From Brachyhypopomus gauderio (Eukaryota > Chordata > Actinopteri > Gymnotiformes > Hypopomidae): a stretch of 64,000 nt of DNA. Location: positions 1,188,001 through 1,252,000 of the forward strand of contig NW_027506873.1 of assembly GCF_052324685.1 (NCBI RefSeq). The letters run 5' to 3'. A program made the translations under genes and the position numbers. The notes under the pieces are model-generated. The model saw nothing but the letters and a program-made list of their open reading frames with translations, was not told where the DNA came from and ran no database searches. Below, piece after piece: positions 23,821 to 35,720 of this stretch (position 1 is the stretch's first letter; every line of letters starts with the position of its first letter).

Positions 23821-26800
23821 TACCTCTACCACAAACACTGCCACTGTACCTTCTGATAAGACACATCATCAAACATTTCCCTTATCTCTGCTGGATTCTC
23901 CACAGGTGTAGAGATGGGGTGGGAGGAGCTTAAAGAGTCTACGCCCATGGCAGTAAAACACTTATCCAGGAAATAGTCATTCTAAAGTAGAAACAGTTTT
24001 TTGTGCATGATACAAACATTTTAATATTCTGTCTTTGATTACACCACTATCAATAACACAGTGAAGAAAATGATCAGTCTCACCACTTGCAGCTCAGGGT
24101 AGGTGATGTTAACGGACAGAAACTCCATGAACTTGGCAAAACCCTCGTTTAACCAGAGATCATTCCACCACTGCATTGTTACCAGGTTTCCAAACCACTG
24201 CAGAAGAGAAACAAAATGCAGCTAAACGGACAGGAACGCATGTTCAGACATAAGACAAACAGAAAACCCTAGATACACAACCCTAGATACACAATCCTAG
24301 ATACACACAACCCCAGATACACAACCTGATGGGCGAGCTCATGGGCGATGACTTTGGTGATACCCAATTTGTCTGAGGTGGACGAATGTTGAGGGTCAAA
24401 GAGGAGCCCTGACTCTCTGTATGTGGTCAATCCCCAGTTTTCCATAGCTCCCGACTGGAAGTCTGGGATTGCTGCAAGATCTGTGGACAACAGTTCAACA
24501 GGCCAGTTTATATGAAATTCAAATATACATATAGGTTTGAGTTTATATGCAGTTACACTACACAATGAAATTCTAACTGCATATTCTCCAAAAGTAAGAA
24601 GAGTCTAGGTAAGTCCAAACTAGAATATGAAGACCAGTACCTGTACAAAGTTAAATATTATAAGTATGTGAAGTTGCCTGTAATAAAGTTGTTTGTATTG
24701 TGGTGTGTGAAGAGTTAAGAGTATGAATGTGAGTGGTGAAGAGTGCAGTTCAACTATGGACATCTGGGTGGTGTGTTGGTGTTGTGTGGCATTTGTATGT
24801 TTTTTGTAATTGATGTGTGTTGCTGGACAAGTGAATTTTCCCCTTGGGGATTATTAAAGTATCATCTAATCTAATCTAATCTAATTCAGTTTGTAGTGTG
24901 TGGGCCCTAAGCAGGGCCTGCGCCACTGGGGGGGGGAACACACCTCAGGCGAGGTGTCCCGCCCCCTCAATGTAAATAATAAGACCCATTTATTTTACAA
25001 ATCCACAATACCCCCCCCCCCCCCCCCCCCCCACTCAACAACTTACGTTTGCAACGCCAAAATTTTCTGACGCCCCCCCACTGTATATGTTCTGGCCCTA
25101 AGGATTCTTAGGGCCCTGGCCCTAAGAGACTTCACCAGTTCAGTGGGTAGTGTGTGGGCCCTAAGAGACTTCACCAGTTCAGTGGGTAGTGTGCGGGGCC
25201 CTAAGAGACTTCACGAGTTCAGTGGGTAGTGTGTGGGCCCTAAGAGACTTCACCAGTTCAGTGGGTAGTGTGTGGGCCCTAAGAGACTTCACCAGTTCAG
25301 TGGGTAGTGTGTAGGCCCTAAGAGACTTCACCAGTTCAGTGGGTAGTGTGTGGGCCCTAAGAGACTTCACCAGTTCAGTGGGTAGTGTGCGGGGCCCTAA
25401 GAGACTTCACCAGTTCAGTGGGTAGTGTGTGGGCCCTAAGAGACTTCACCAGTTCAGTGGGTAGTGTGCGGGGCCCTAAGAGACTTCACCAGTTCAGTGG
25501 GTAGTGTGTGGGCCCTAAGAGACTTCACCAGTTCAGTGGGTAGTGTGTGGGCCCTAAGAGACTTCACCAGTTCAGTGGGTAGTGTGTGGGCCCTAAGAGA
25601 CTTCACCAGTTCAGTGGGTAGTGTGTGGGCCCTAAGAGACTTCACCAGTTCAGTGGGTAGTGTGTAGGCCCTAAGAGACTTCACCAGTTCAGTGGGTAGT
25701 GTGTGAGCCCTAAGAGACTTCACCAGTTCAGTGGGTAGTGTGTGGGCCCTAAGAGACTTCACGAGTTCAGTGGGTAGTGTGTGGGCCCTAAGAGACTTCA
25801 CGAGTTCAGTGGGTAGTGTGTGGGCCCTAAGAGACTTCACCAGTTCAGTGGGTAGTGTGTGGGCCCTAAGAGACTTCACCAGTTCAGTGGGTAGTGTGTG
25901 GGCCCTAAGAGACTTCACCAGTTCAGTGGGTAGTGTGTGGGCCCTAAGAGACTTCACCAGTTCAGTGGGTAGTGTGCGGGGCCCTAAGAGACTTCACCAG
26001 TTCAGTGGGTAGTGTGTGGGGCCCTAAGAGACTTCACCAGTTCAGTGGGTAGTGTGTGGGGCCCTAAGAGACTTCACCAGTTCAGTGGGTAGTGTGTGGG
26101 GCCCTAAGAGACTTCACCAGTTCAGTGGGTAGTGTGTGGGCCCTAAGAGACTTCACCAGTTCAGTGGGTAGTGTGTGGGGCCCTAAGAGACTTCACCAGT
26201 TCAGTGGGTAGTGTGTGGGGCCCTAAGAGACTTCACCAGTTCAGTGGGTAGTGTGTGGGGCCCTAAGAGACTTCACCAGTTCAGTGGGTAGTGTGTGGGG
26301 CCCTAAGAGACTTCACCAGTTCAGTGGGTAGTGTGTGGGGCCCTAAGAGACTTCACCAGTTCAGTGGGTAGTGTGTGGGGCCCTAAGAGACTTCACCAGT
26401 TCAGTGGGTAGTGTGTGGGCCCTAAGAGACTTCACCAGTTCAGTGGGTAGTGTGTGGGGCCCTAAGAGACTTCACCAGTTCAGTGGGTAGTGTGTGGGGC
26501 CCTAAGAGACTTCACCAGTTCAGTGGGTAGTGTGTGGGGCCCTAAGAGACTTCACCAGTTCTGCATCATGAAAAAGTGCAGCATCAGCTTTCTTTTTACA
26601 AGTGTTATAGTATCTTATTCAATTTAACACATTACAGTGACATTGACCTGTACACTGTACATTGTACATTGTACATGATCAGCATGAAACAAGATTATAC
26701 TGTAACGGAACTGACAGAGCACCAGAACACACCTTGTTTGGGCAGTGGATATGGGATGTCAAAGTAGTCGTCATAAAAGTCGAGCAGAGTTACTGCTGTG

Positions 26801-27380
26801 TTCAGGGCGTATACTGCCTGATCGATCTTCTCTGGAACTGTGTACACTGACACCTAGACAAAGGACAAATACGCTTACCAAGAGCGTAGCTGAAGTAAGC
26901 TGTAGTATTATGAGAGGGTAAAGAAGGAAACATCAACACACCTTAACTCCATGATGGCTTCTCTTACTGACCGAGAGGAAATCGCACACTATAAAGGCCA
27001 CTAGATATGTGCTCATCTTCACACTGACATCATAGCGATCCTCCAACAAGCCGTCCGCAAGCTCCACAGTTTCCAGCTTTGGAGAAGAAAAAAGCTTTTA
27101 TATTAAACATATGCAAATTATCAAACAATATATTTAGCAAGGCCGGCTGTCTATACATTAGGCATGTTGGATATGGATATATGCTTTGGCTCTCGGCGAA
27201 TCCGAATGGAAAAGTTGGCTTTGAAGGACGGTTCATCAAAACAAGGAAAGGCAGCTCGGGCATGTGTGGGTTCAAACTGCGTGGATGCCAACGACCTGAA
27301 AAGGACATCAGTTAATGTTTTTGTATAATTTGTTGTTTTATGCTGCAAAGTCATTCCAGATAACAAAGAGTTTTCAAAAT

Positions 27381-27437
<57 letters not shown>

Positions 27438-27918
27438 CTTACCGAACTTCACCACTGCGCGTGGTGTATGAACCTTTGTAAAAGCCATGAAAAGTATCAG
27501 ACAGGTTCGCTGAGAATTCCAACTGTATGATATGGGTGCCCCTAGTAATTGTAAAGCCTTCGGGAAACAGTGCGATCTGCTCGTAGAGTTCAGACTCGCG
27601 CACGTGAAGGTGATGAGGATGTCTGGATCCTAAAATAACTGCTCTTGAGATTTGAAGGTTCTTGCTGTGAAGAACGATGTTCTTGGTTTCCTGCTGCACC
27701 TCTACATGAATCTGTACAGTTCCAGTAAAGTTAAATGAAGTCAGGTTTGGGTGGATTAGGAGATCATATAGAAGTGGTTTAACAGTATTCGTCAATCTAA
27801 TTTGCCATGCGAACGCCGGACCAGCTGTATCCACATTGTCAAATGCAGGATTTTCACGATCTCTGGCATCAAGTGTAGGGACGAGGGAAATGAAAAACAA
27901 AATGTTTAGCTGCCACAT
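20598..27918 (-). CDS. erap1: Endoplasmic reticulum aminopeptidase 1, complete
   Basis: M1 zinc aminopeptidase that trims peptides for MHC class I in the ER. Coding exons in transcript order: 27918-27443, 27295-27157, 27076-26942, 26853-26733, 24480-24326, 24197-24084, 23981-23850, 23721-23590, 23450-23367, 23221-23064, 22954-22875, 22784-22601, 22404-22248, 21981-21797, 21686-about 21528, 21431-21291, 21049-20968, 20756-20598; about 930 residues (human 941). The start [18 protein letters not shown] gives a signal-like hydrophobic N-terminus. GAMEN is at residues 301-305. The zinc site HELAH (337-341) plus the glutamate of WLNEGFA (360) has the exact HEXXH-X18-E spacing, split across an exon junction. 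The C-terminal domain ends [17 protein letters not shown]1 is favoured over ERAP2/LNPEP by similarity throughout. Intron 10 uses a GC donor, and the junction at 21528/21431 is ambiguous. Confidence 0.94.
23776..23818. repeat. (AC)n microsatellite in erap1 intron
   Basis: Uninterrupted AC run between two erap1 exons. Confidence 0.95.
24262..24325 (-). repeat. Short tandem repeat abutting an erap1 splice donor
   Basis: On the minus strand the exon ending HELAHQ is followed by about four imperfect copies of gttgtgtatctag. The real donor is the first copy. Confidence 0.75.
24600..24890 (+). mobile_element. Retroposon 3' end with (TCTAA)n tail
   Basis: The segment gacaagtgaattttcccctt and ggggattattaaagtatca, followed by TCTAA tandems at 24864-24885, is a common fish retroposon end. 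The left boundary is uncertain. It lies in an erap1 intron, directly beside the start of the minisatellite. Confidence 0.55.
24886..26563. repeat. 39/40-bp minisatellite, about 37 units
   Basis: The unit contains ctaagagacttcaccagttc then agtgggtagtgtgtgggcc. Units are mostly 39 bp from 25120 to 25960 and mostly 40 bp (one extra G in ggggccc) from 25970 on. A partial first unit at 24886-24911 is separated from the rest by a MITE. Because 39 is divisible by three, long frames are open on both strands (13-residue periods such as [13 protein letters not shown]), but these lie in an intron. Located between erap1 exons 26733 and 24480. Confidence 0.97.
24912..25094 (-). mobile_element. hAT-like MITE, family D copy 2
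   Basis: Reverse-orientation relative of 8325-8506: begins CAGGGCCTGCGCCACTG and ends ctgtatatgttctg, with a C run of about 22 bases. GCCCTAAG at 24904-24911 and 25095-25102 may be its 8-bp duplication, taken from minisatellite sequence. Confidence 0.75.
27385..27435. repeat. (TA)n microsatellite in erap1 intron
   Basis: TA run starting only a few bases beyond the donor of the first erap1 coding exon (exon end 27443). Confidence 0.95.
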
Positions 27919-27961
27919 GTTATAGATGAAGTAGATGAAGATGAAGCCTTCTCTGGAAGTC

Positions 27962-28260
27962 TGCTGGAAAAAAAAACATTTAAGTGGGTGAACATTATCT
28001 ACCTGATAGGTACGCGAATGATGCAGGAAACGTGAATGAAAAGTCTTAACAATTCCCTTGTGGCTTTTAAAACGACGCATTGTTTTTAATGAAAAGAACA
28101 AACCTGAATACTGACGCTGCCATTCACGAGGTGTTGGGTGAAAGTGAAAGTAAAGGACTTCCGTAACCTTTCATTTTCGAGGTGAGACGGACAAAGAATA
28201 AAATATCTGTCTGTTTCGCCACCATGGCCTGTTCAGGATATTATAAAAAATACCTGACCA
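27962..28260 (-). promoter_or_regulatory. erap1: erap1 5'UTR and promoter region with IRF-type element
   Basis: On the minus strand, gtattcag|gtttgt marks a donor after 28104, and a pyrimidine tract ending ccag near 27966 marks the acceptor of the coding exon, suggesting a non-coding first exon. Just upstream, 28140-28155 reads GAAAGTGAAAGTAAAG on the plus strand, two GAAA-NN spacings typical of IRF/ISRE elements. This fits the known interferon inducibility of ERAP1 in mammals. The transcription start is not located. Confidence 0.5.
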
Positions 28261-29600
28261 AAGGATTGAAAAGCCTTTCGTTCGTTATCTCGTAAAGCAA
28301 ATTGAGGTTATTTCAGGCGCCAGAGAAACATTAGGAAATAGCGCCCTCTGTCGTAAAAAAATATGGTGCTCCAGGAAATAAATTGTGCTGCCTTGTTGAC
28401 GACACGACAAAATCGGTTTGCATAATTGTAATTTTTAGTTTCTTTTCTTTAAAATCACTAAACCTTCCAAGATGTATAACGCATTGACTGTAGTAGTAGT
28501 ATTATTATTGTAAGTGTAGTAATTATAATAATATTATTAATAACAATAATGATCTTTTTAATGTCTCTCTTAATATATGGCTTCATTTTGTAGTCTGTTC
28601 ATTGCTCCAGATGGCAGCCCAAGATCACAAATCAGATTACTTGTCCTAAAACAAACAATAGACCTTAACAAGGCTTTCAACTTCTTAGCTGTCTATATAA
28701 TTAATATTCAATAAGACACTGGTATTCAGTGTTATAGGAATCCATTTGATTTAAATATATAACTGAACAATTACAATTTAGAGTGAATCTTACAATTGTT
28801 CGTGTTCCTATCTACATAACGTGAATCTGATAAAAGTTTTGTTCCACCGTAAGCGTCCGCGTATCTGTATCATCGGTACCAGTTTTGCACGCTGTCATGC
28901 AGAATGGCTGTTTCAGCGTTGCCATGTTCACTCGGCACACATGGTAACACAGGCTATATATAGCCGGGCAGCCCAGCGTACTGGGAGCAGGGTTTCTTCC
29001 TGCGAACATAGAAACCCTCTCTAGTGCAACCCCCCGCCCCCGGATTGCTAGGTTGTAGCTCCAGTCCCGTTCACGTATTGCTGTGAACCTGATTCTATTG
29101 CTTATGGCAATGGAGAGTTTATGAAGCAGAGCTTTGCATGCTTCAGTAGAAAGAAGTGTTAGTGGCTTCATTGGTTCATATTACTCTATGTAGCTTACAC
29201 AAAAGACGGAAACAACACATTGAACTGAATTTGTCAAGCCTTAAATAGCAAGCTACCGCTCTCGTCCAAACTGAAAGGGTGCTGTGTTCACCTTTTGACT
29301 TTCCCCAAATATGCGGAATGTGTCGATTGTAAGCAATTAAGCTTTGTAAGTGTATGTGTGAGAAAGGAATCAGTACGATTAGTATGAATGTTTCTCTGTG
29401 GTTGGAGATGAACTCTACCTGACCCCAAATCCCACCATCACCACCTGCACTGCACGCTGGTTACAGAACTACAGAACCACCCTAATGATGAACTAATGCC
29501 AGAATCAAGTATTAAAATCTTTTAAATAATTTATTTGGTTAATGTTACATGTGCTTTATGTTTGGGGTGGCACAGTGGATGTCAGAGTGGGTCAGTCACA
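28261..29600. other. Intergenic sequence, erap1 to repeat cluster
   Basis: AT-rich, with ATT/ATA runs near 28495-28545. No gene, RNA or repeat family recognised with confidence. Confidence 0.4.
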
Positions 29601-29621
29601 GCCACCCACACTGTAGGAGAG

Positions 29622-29869
29622 GGGGTGGCGAACGTAAATTGTTACCGGGGGGGAGGGGGTGGCGGTGTAAAATGGACACAAATTAAGTATTATAACGCGA
29701 TCGATCGATCGCCAGTGGTTGGCGCCAGAGCGAACTAGTAACTCATTATATCATATATGTGGATCCGAGGTAAATAAACTAGATTTTTTTTTCTGGCGTG
29801 AGAAATCTAATGTGTAGCGTGAGAGCGTGTGAAGGCGGTCAAATGCGTGTACCAGAGTTGGCAACCCTG
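29622..29869 (-). mobile_element. MITE family A copy 4
   Basis: Shares the gggtggcgaacgtaaa left boundary, a G run, ttggcgccagagcgaactag, and the end gagttggcaaccctg with the other copies. Confidence 0.7.
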
Positions 29870-30154
29870 GTAACATTGTAGTAGTCATATTATGTTTTTT
29901 GTATTTAGATAACATGTCTTCTTGGATGTTGAAGATGGATAAAATCATAACATACATTTACAGTGCAGTGGATGGATGCCAATGTCTCAGAATGCTCTCA
30001 AGTCTGTTACCTTCTGGTTCTGCCTTTGCAGCTAGGCTGTAATAATTTAATTTAATGCCAGAGTTGCTGCCACACTCCAGAAATGTTTATAATTTCATCT
30101 GTCCCACTAATTTTCTCTGTTTTATCTTCTCCACATGGCTGACCGCCTACACAT

Positions 30155-30606
30155 TGGCAACACGGTGTCTTGGTGGTTAGCACGTTTGCCTCTCAGCACT
30201 GGGGTCTTGGGTTCAAGTCTCTATCTGAGTGGAGTTTCCATGTTCTCCCTGTGTTTGTGTGGGTTTCCTCCGGGATCTCCGGTTTCCTCCCACAGACCAA
30301 AAACATGGAGGTTAGGTAAATTGGCAGTCCCTGACAAATTCTCCCTGAGTGTGTGTCTGTGTCTCTTTGTTCAATAAAAAGTAGTGTCTGAATGTGTGTG
30401 TGCTTGTATGCCCAGTGGTGGATGGTGCTCTGCCACTAGGGTCTGTCCTCTCTCTCCCCTTCCTGCACCCCATTCAGTCCCCCAGGGTAGAGTACGCTGT
30501 GCGCAATTGGCTGCCGCTTCTCGCCGGTGTGTGTGATTGGTGACTTGTACCTGTGTTAAATTGTAAAGCGCCTTGGGTATTCTGAAAGGCGCTATATAAA
30601 TCAAAC
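30155..30606 (+). mobile_element. tRNA-like SINE
   Basis: The head has a polymerase III A-box-like tggtggttagcac and a B-box-like gggttcaagtctc. The body has gtgggtttcctccgggatct then ccggtttcctcccacag, a well-known fish repeat block. It ends gaaaggcgctatataaatca. Confidence 0.65.
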
Positions 30607-31200
30607 ATTCATACTCGAGGAACACTGAGATGAGGAGAGACGAGCCTTTCCAGAGATCCGTCCTGGGCCGGCCACCTCCTGCCTAACCAGATATGATGGA
30701 GGATCAACCCACCGCCCTGACTAACCAGTGTGGATGAAGGATAAACCCACTACACTGGGCCCTCTCACTGCCCTGAATTCTCCTCTGCTATGTATAACAT
30801 TACCAACCATCAAGACGTTTAGGACCAAACAGGAATTACATAAAGAACTCATGTATAACATTACCAACCATCAAGACGTTTGGGACTGTACAGGAATTGC
30901 ATAAAGAACTCATATATATAAATACACACCAAGATGGACTTTATTTATACCTCACATCTTTTCTTTGTTTCTCTCTTTTTAAATTGTTGTCATGGTGACC
31001 AGCATCGGCCAGAGGAGGATGGGTTCCCCCCCTGAGTCTTGGTTCCTCTCAAGGTTTCTTCCTCATGCCCTTAGGGAGTTTTTCCTTGCCACTGTCGCCC
31101 TTGGCTTGCTCACTGGGGGCTCAGACTCGGACACTTGTAAAGCTGCTTTGTGACAACAACTGTTGTAAAAAGCACTATACAAATAAAATTTGATTTGGTT
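30607..31200 (+). mobile_element. SINE/LINE-tail retroposon copy 2
   Basis: Same blocks as the copy at 9588-9966, here longer. It contains an internal direct duplication of about 60 bp (30788-30850 and 30851-30915, acattaccaaccatcaagac) and ends caaataaaatttgatt. Confidence 0.7.
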
Positions 31201-31259
31201 TGAACAAGAGAAAGAACAGCAATGGGAAAGGGACACATTTTCCATCAATTATAGTTTCT

Positions 31260-34200
31260 TTTATTCTGTTACAAACATACATAGCATTTTCTAAATATAG
31301 ATTGTAAATCTCCATTTGAAAAACTGCGTAGCCATGGGGAAATAGATGGCCGCCCAGTCTGTGGTTTACAGGAGGCAGTCTGAGATAAGGGGGGTGAATT
31401 TGAACCAGCAGCACTCCAGTGTCTGCTTTCGTGTCATGACAGAGTTCCTGTTGCAGGAATATTTATCACATCTTCCTCCCAACCGCTTCAGCATCAAGTG
31501 TGAAGGGAGGTATATGAGCATGAAGATACATTGAAGATGCCAGGGACCTGAGTAGAACCAGACGTAGACTTGCTGTTCATATTAGAATCTCTGAAAACAT
31601 CATCAGATTGATTGGAAAAATAACTATTTCTCAGGCTAGATAAACAATGTTCCATAAATTTCTAAGTCTGTACTTGCAGGTTCAAAATAGTCCACTAGCA
31701 ATTTTGCTGAGCTCTGTAAAAGGACCTGAAATAGTAAACAGAAATCACCCCACACAAAGGTATTGTTTCAGTTTAGAAGTGTTTGGAGATATGGAAATTG
31801 TGAACAGAACTTTCATATTCCCCAACCTTGAGACACAGGAAGACAAATCAACCAGTTGTGGTGAAGAAATCCTGCATACAATCAGAATATTCAGTCTAGC
31901 CTTGTATAACTCAAATGTTTTACTTCAAAAGCAACAACAGCTACTACCACTTAAAGCACAAACAGTAAGTCCCTCTTTGAACTGCACTGATCATTTTAAT
32001 TTGACAGACGCATGTAATAAAAATATTATTACCATAGATTACTACAATCACACAGACCTCACAGGTTCACAGCATGATTACAATTTTTCTTTGTTGAGAA
32101 ATAATGTTGTGTTGGTCAGGGAAAATGTGGGGCTCTCTCTCTCCATACAGCAGCTGAGGAGCTGGTAGAATGTTCTCGCCAACAGCTGGTGGTAATTTGG
32201 CTGCATACTGCCCCAACAAGCCCACTGAAAATGCTTTGAGTGTCGAGTGTTCCTAGCAGCTGTCTGACATCCATTTAATAGTCCAAATTGTCACTAAACC
32301 CGTCCTGAAAATGGCTAAAAATAATGTCGGTTCATAGTGCCTGAACAACGAACAGACTGAACACTGCATTGTGTGTGTGTGTACTTACTGCAGTTTTGTT
32401 AAAGTAATAACATTTTTGGGAGGTGTGTGCAGCAGGCTTGACAATCAAGCCCTTGTGTCTGTCTGCACTGGAGACGTCACGGCGCAGCTGAAGCCTCAGC
32501 CACCAGAGCAGGAATGCTAGCCTTCCCATTACATTAAAATAGCCAGCCTGCTAGGTCAGCTCACTGCTGCATGTGAACAGCTGCTGCAAGTGCAGAATCA
32601 GATAGAACCCCAATGGACCTAACACCCGGGCTGGATCCAATGGACCTAGAACCCAGGACTAGCACTTGGGCTGGAGCAGAAGAAGCAGGAGCGCTAACGT
32701 CTGGCCAGATCAACCACTACTGATTCTGCAACAGACAGGTGTGCCAGCATGCGGCGTAGACATGAAACAAGTCAGGTTACAGATGACATGTTTACCTTAT
32801 TGTGGTCCATCTGTCAAAAAAATGTGCTCTGTGGTTGGACTTAAGTGCATCTTCAGCAAAAAATAAAGGTGTTAGCACTGAGCAGGACGGTAGTTTACAG
32901 CAGGACACACTATGACTCTAGAACAGCTGCCATTTGACATGAAACAGTACAAGTTAGTAGGGATGATAAAATGTGTTTTTTATATATGCAAAGCACTGTT
33001 GAGCCTCCAAATGTTCCTGAAATTCTTAGTTGTGGACAGGTGGAAAAAAACAGATCAAGACATGCTGCCTCCCCTTATTAAAGTGCGACAAATGAAATGT
33101 GGCAAAGAAATCACCATAACACACTTTTACAAATCATGGTCATAAACCACTTGTCTGCTTGGGTAATTCACATGTTCTTCAGAAGAGAAAGACGTATACA
33201 TGACCAGTTATCTTAAAATTCAGCCTAAGTAACACCCAAAGATGTTAAGGGTACATAAAAACTACAATGCACATCATATTTGCTTTCCCATTAAAATCAT
33301 ATTTAGGATGGAGAGAAAAAAATGACAAAACTTGATGACATCAACATAGCTACATACACTATGTTGAATGAGATGCGGGCATGGACAACAGTCTAATTAC
33401 TAAAGGACAATTTGACAGACATGAGTGACGTTTTTATTGAATGTCACTAAGGGAAAGTGTGCTACTTTTTTATTATAATGAATAAAAAGCTAGTGTTGCC
33501 TGTTAGCATGGTATCACACCAACAAGGAACATTTCTTATTATGTTAGTGTTGCCTGTTGGGAAGTAATCTTGGCATTCAGGAAAATAACTTTTTATTAAT
33601 CGTTAGCCATATTAGCACTGTCTGTCTGAACATTCCCTTTAATTGGTGTAATATAGGGAAGAAATGGAACACAAATTAGTGTGAGAACAACACAAACCTA
33701 AATTGCATTGTGAGGAATAAGGAATGAGATTTACATATTATGAAATAAACTGTCACAATATATCATACTACAGCTCTTTACTTACATTGAGGTTATACTC
33801 TTCCACAATTTTTTGGAAAACAAATACATTGGACATTCTTCAAATCCTATCTTTTTTTTTTTTTTACAAAACTGGCTTTAATAATTCTGCAATACACATA
33901 TATTTTCTATTTTATGTATTAAAAATATGCTGGTTTGTTCAGTTATTCTGTCATAAAGTATAATCTGTCTATAGTCTTCTAAACAAAAAAGGGAACGAAA
34001 GAAAAAGAATACTCCTCTACGCATTTCTGAACTTTAAATAAAAAGGAGTATGGGTTCATTGCATTGACTCAACTGGTCTGTCCATATAGCTACAGGGAGA
34101 AATTACTTTAATTTTTATGTGGTCATTGGGTTTGGACCCAAATTGGAAAAGACGACGATCTGATCATTTTATTTCACTTCACTGCCCCTTTTCTTGACGT

Positions 34201-34700
34201 CGCCCGCAAAACCACGCTGCATTCTTCACAGGTTTCAGTCCACCCCAATAACACCTCATTAAGGACTCCATCAAGACTAATGAATGGTAGTCTACTCTTT
34301 TAAAATATATCGAGCTATAGGCCTATAGATCCTTTCCAATTGCTTGCGTTCGCGTGTACGTACTGCTTTTCCCGCAGCATTAGTGTTTGACATTATAAAA
34401 GTTTAAATAATATCTTAGACAATTTTACTTCTGGATTATGACAGGGCTGTTTCAGTAATAAATCATATTTCTCACCTTACGAAATATCACTCGTTCATGG
34501 CTTTAGGCGGTTTTCTTGAAATTCCCAAACGTCATCACAAACTTCACAATCTTATTATTATCTATATTTTCTGTCAAATGAATATCACGCCACAATATTT
34601 TAGTAGGCTATTTAGGTCCGATTAATCATGCACTTCTTCGGTCATTTCTGCATATCGTAACAAATTCTGTAGCAGATCTCATGTGAACTACGCGACTTGA
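31260..34700 (-). other. purb: Probable long purb 3'UTR
   Basis: After the purb stop the minus strand runs 3.4 kb without recognised repeats or genes until an AATAAA (TTTATT at 31260-31265) at the border of a retroposon. Long 3'UTRs are usual for PURB, so I infer this is transcribed. Plus-strand open frame 31647-32168 (173 residues) has no recognisable domain and is probably chance. Confidence 0.4.
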
Positions 34701-35600
34701 TCAGTCATCATCCACGTCTTCACCCTCCGACTCTTCTCTCCTTTCGTACATTTTATCACGCTGTCTCTCCTGGATTTCTTTCATCTCCTCTGCGTAACGA
34801 CAGAATGCGCCTCCAAATTTACTCCAAGCTTTGAAAGGAATAGTGATTGAGTTCCGGTAACTCGGCTTTACTTCACTGACTCTCAGGAACACGCCGTACT
34901 TGTTGGACCCAACATCAAAAAAGAACCTCTTGGAGTCCACCATAATGGAGGTGCCCTCGGGGAGTTCGCCGTACCCCCCTGCTGCGGTGCCTCCGGTCAG
35001 CTCCTCGTCGTCTCCGCCATAATCATCTATAAGCTTGGCCAGGGCGTCTCGAAATTCTATCAAGCCCTGCGCCGGGAGTGCAATAGTTTGGCCGGCCTGC
35101 ATACCTCCCCCGGGGCCTCCAACTCCAAAGCCGGGCCCTCGATTGACGGTCTGACGAATTCGCAGGAACCTCCCCCGCTGATTTTCTTTCAGATCGAGGT
35201 AGTATTTGCGATTTTCTCTGACTAAGAATTCGCTTTTTAACGCTCGTCGTGGCCCACCGTCGTCACCTCCAGAGGACTGTGCGATTTGCTCTGGGCTACT
35301 GGGCCCAAGCTGGGCGTAGTGCTCAATGAAATCCCCAAGGTAGTCACGAAACTCCGCCGCGACGGACATAGAGAGGGTCAGGCGACTTTTAGAGCCCCCG
35401 GCGCCGACCTCGGCTATCTTGATGAACCTGCCCTTCGAGTTTTGCTTGACGTCCAGATAGAAGCGCTTGTTCTGTATGTCAAGTCGCTTGGACGCCAGCT
35501 CCTGGGTCTCCTGTTCTCTCTGGAAGTGCTGGAACCCGCTGCCTCCTCCTCCACCACTACTGCCACCACCGCGCTCGCTCCCACTGTCTCCATCCGCCAT
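34701..35600 (-). CDS. purb: Transcriptional regulator PUR-beta (single exon)
   Basis: Single-stranded purine-rich DNA/RNA-binding protein of the PUR family, a nuclear and cytoplasmic regulator of transcription and mRNA. The frame gives 299 residues from ATG at 35600 ([13 protein letters not shown]); the codon four positions upstream is GTG, not ATG. Three PUR repeats are visible: [20 protein letters not shown] near residue 37; [20 protein letters not shown] after ALKS; and [21 protein letters not shown] Gly-rich N-terminus and an acidic tail (EGEDVDDD) match PURB rather than PURA. It is uninterrupted by introns, as in other vertebrates. Codon use is GC-rich relative to its flanks. Confidence 0.96.
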   Translation of the reverse strand: MADGDSGSERGGGSSGGGGGSGFQHFQREQETQELASKRLDIQNKRFYLDVKQNSKGRFIKIAEVGAGGSKSRLTLSMSVAAEFRDYLGDFIEHYAQLGPSSPEQIAQSSGGDDGGPRRALKSEFLVRENRKYYLDLKENQRGRFLRIRQTVNRGPGFGVGGPGGGMQAGQTIALPAQGLIEFRDALAKLIDDYGGDDEELTGGTAAGGYGELPEGTSIMVDSKRFFFDVGSNKYGVFLRVSEVKPSYRNSITIPFKAWSKFGGAFCRYAEEMKEIQERQRDKMYERREESEGEDVDDD

Positions 35601-35720
35601 CTTCACCGCCACCAGCCAACTTCTCCCTGCGTATATTGCGGACAGTGAACACTCCTGACGTCAATTTTACGGATATTGAATATCTTCAATCACATTGGCC
35701 TCAAATCTGCCAATAACAGA
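35601..35720 (-). promoter_or_regulatory. purb: purb proximal promoter with consensus CRE
   Basis: A perfect palindromic cAMP-response element TGACGTCA lies at 35656-35663, 56 bp before the start codon. Whether it is bound is not known from sequence. Confidence 0.5.

Noticed and set aside
25454..26012. Long periodic open frames on both strands (13-residue repeats)
   Set aside because: They follow automatically from a stop-free 39-bp tandem unit inside an intron; there is no sign of independent expression.
24886..26563. CRISPR-like array
   Set aside because: Units are contiguous without unique spacers and the context is a vertebrate intron; it is a minisatellite.
27919..28101. Longer N-terminus for erap1 continuing the frame upstream
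   Set aside because: The extension crosses a likely splice acceptor and lacks a good ATG; MWQLN gives a proper signal-like start.
30155..30260. tRNA gene from A/B-box-like motifs
   Set aside because: No cloverleaf could be traced and the sequence continues into known fish repeat blocks; SINE instead.
31647..32168. 173-residue plus-strand open frame between erap1 and purb
   Set aside because: No recognisable domain, low-complexity AT-rich codons, no splice context, and it lies antisense within the probable purb 3'UTR.
35601..35612. Longer start for purb
   Set aside because: The upstream in-frame codon is GTG, and the ATG at 35600 matches the known PURB start [12 protein letters not shown].
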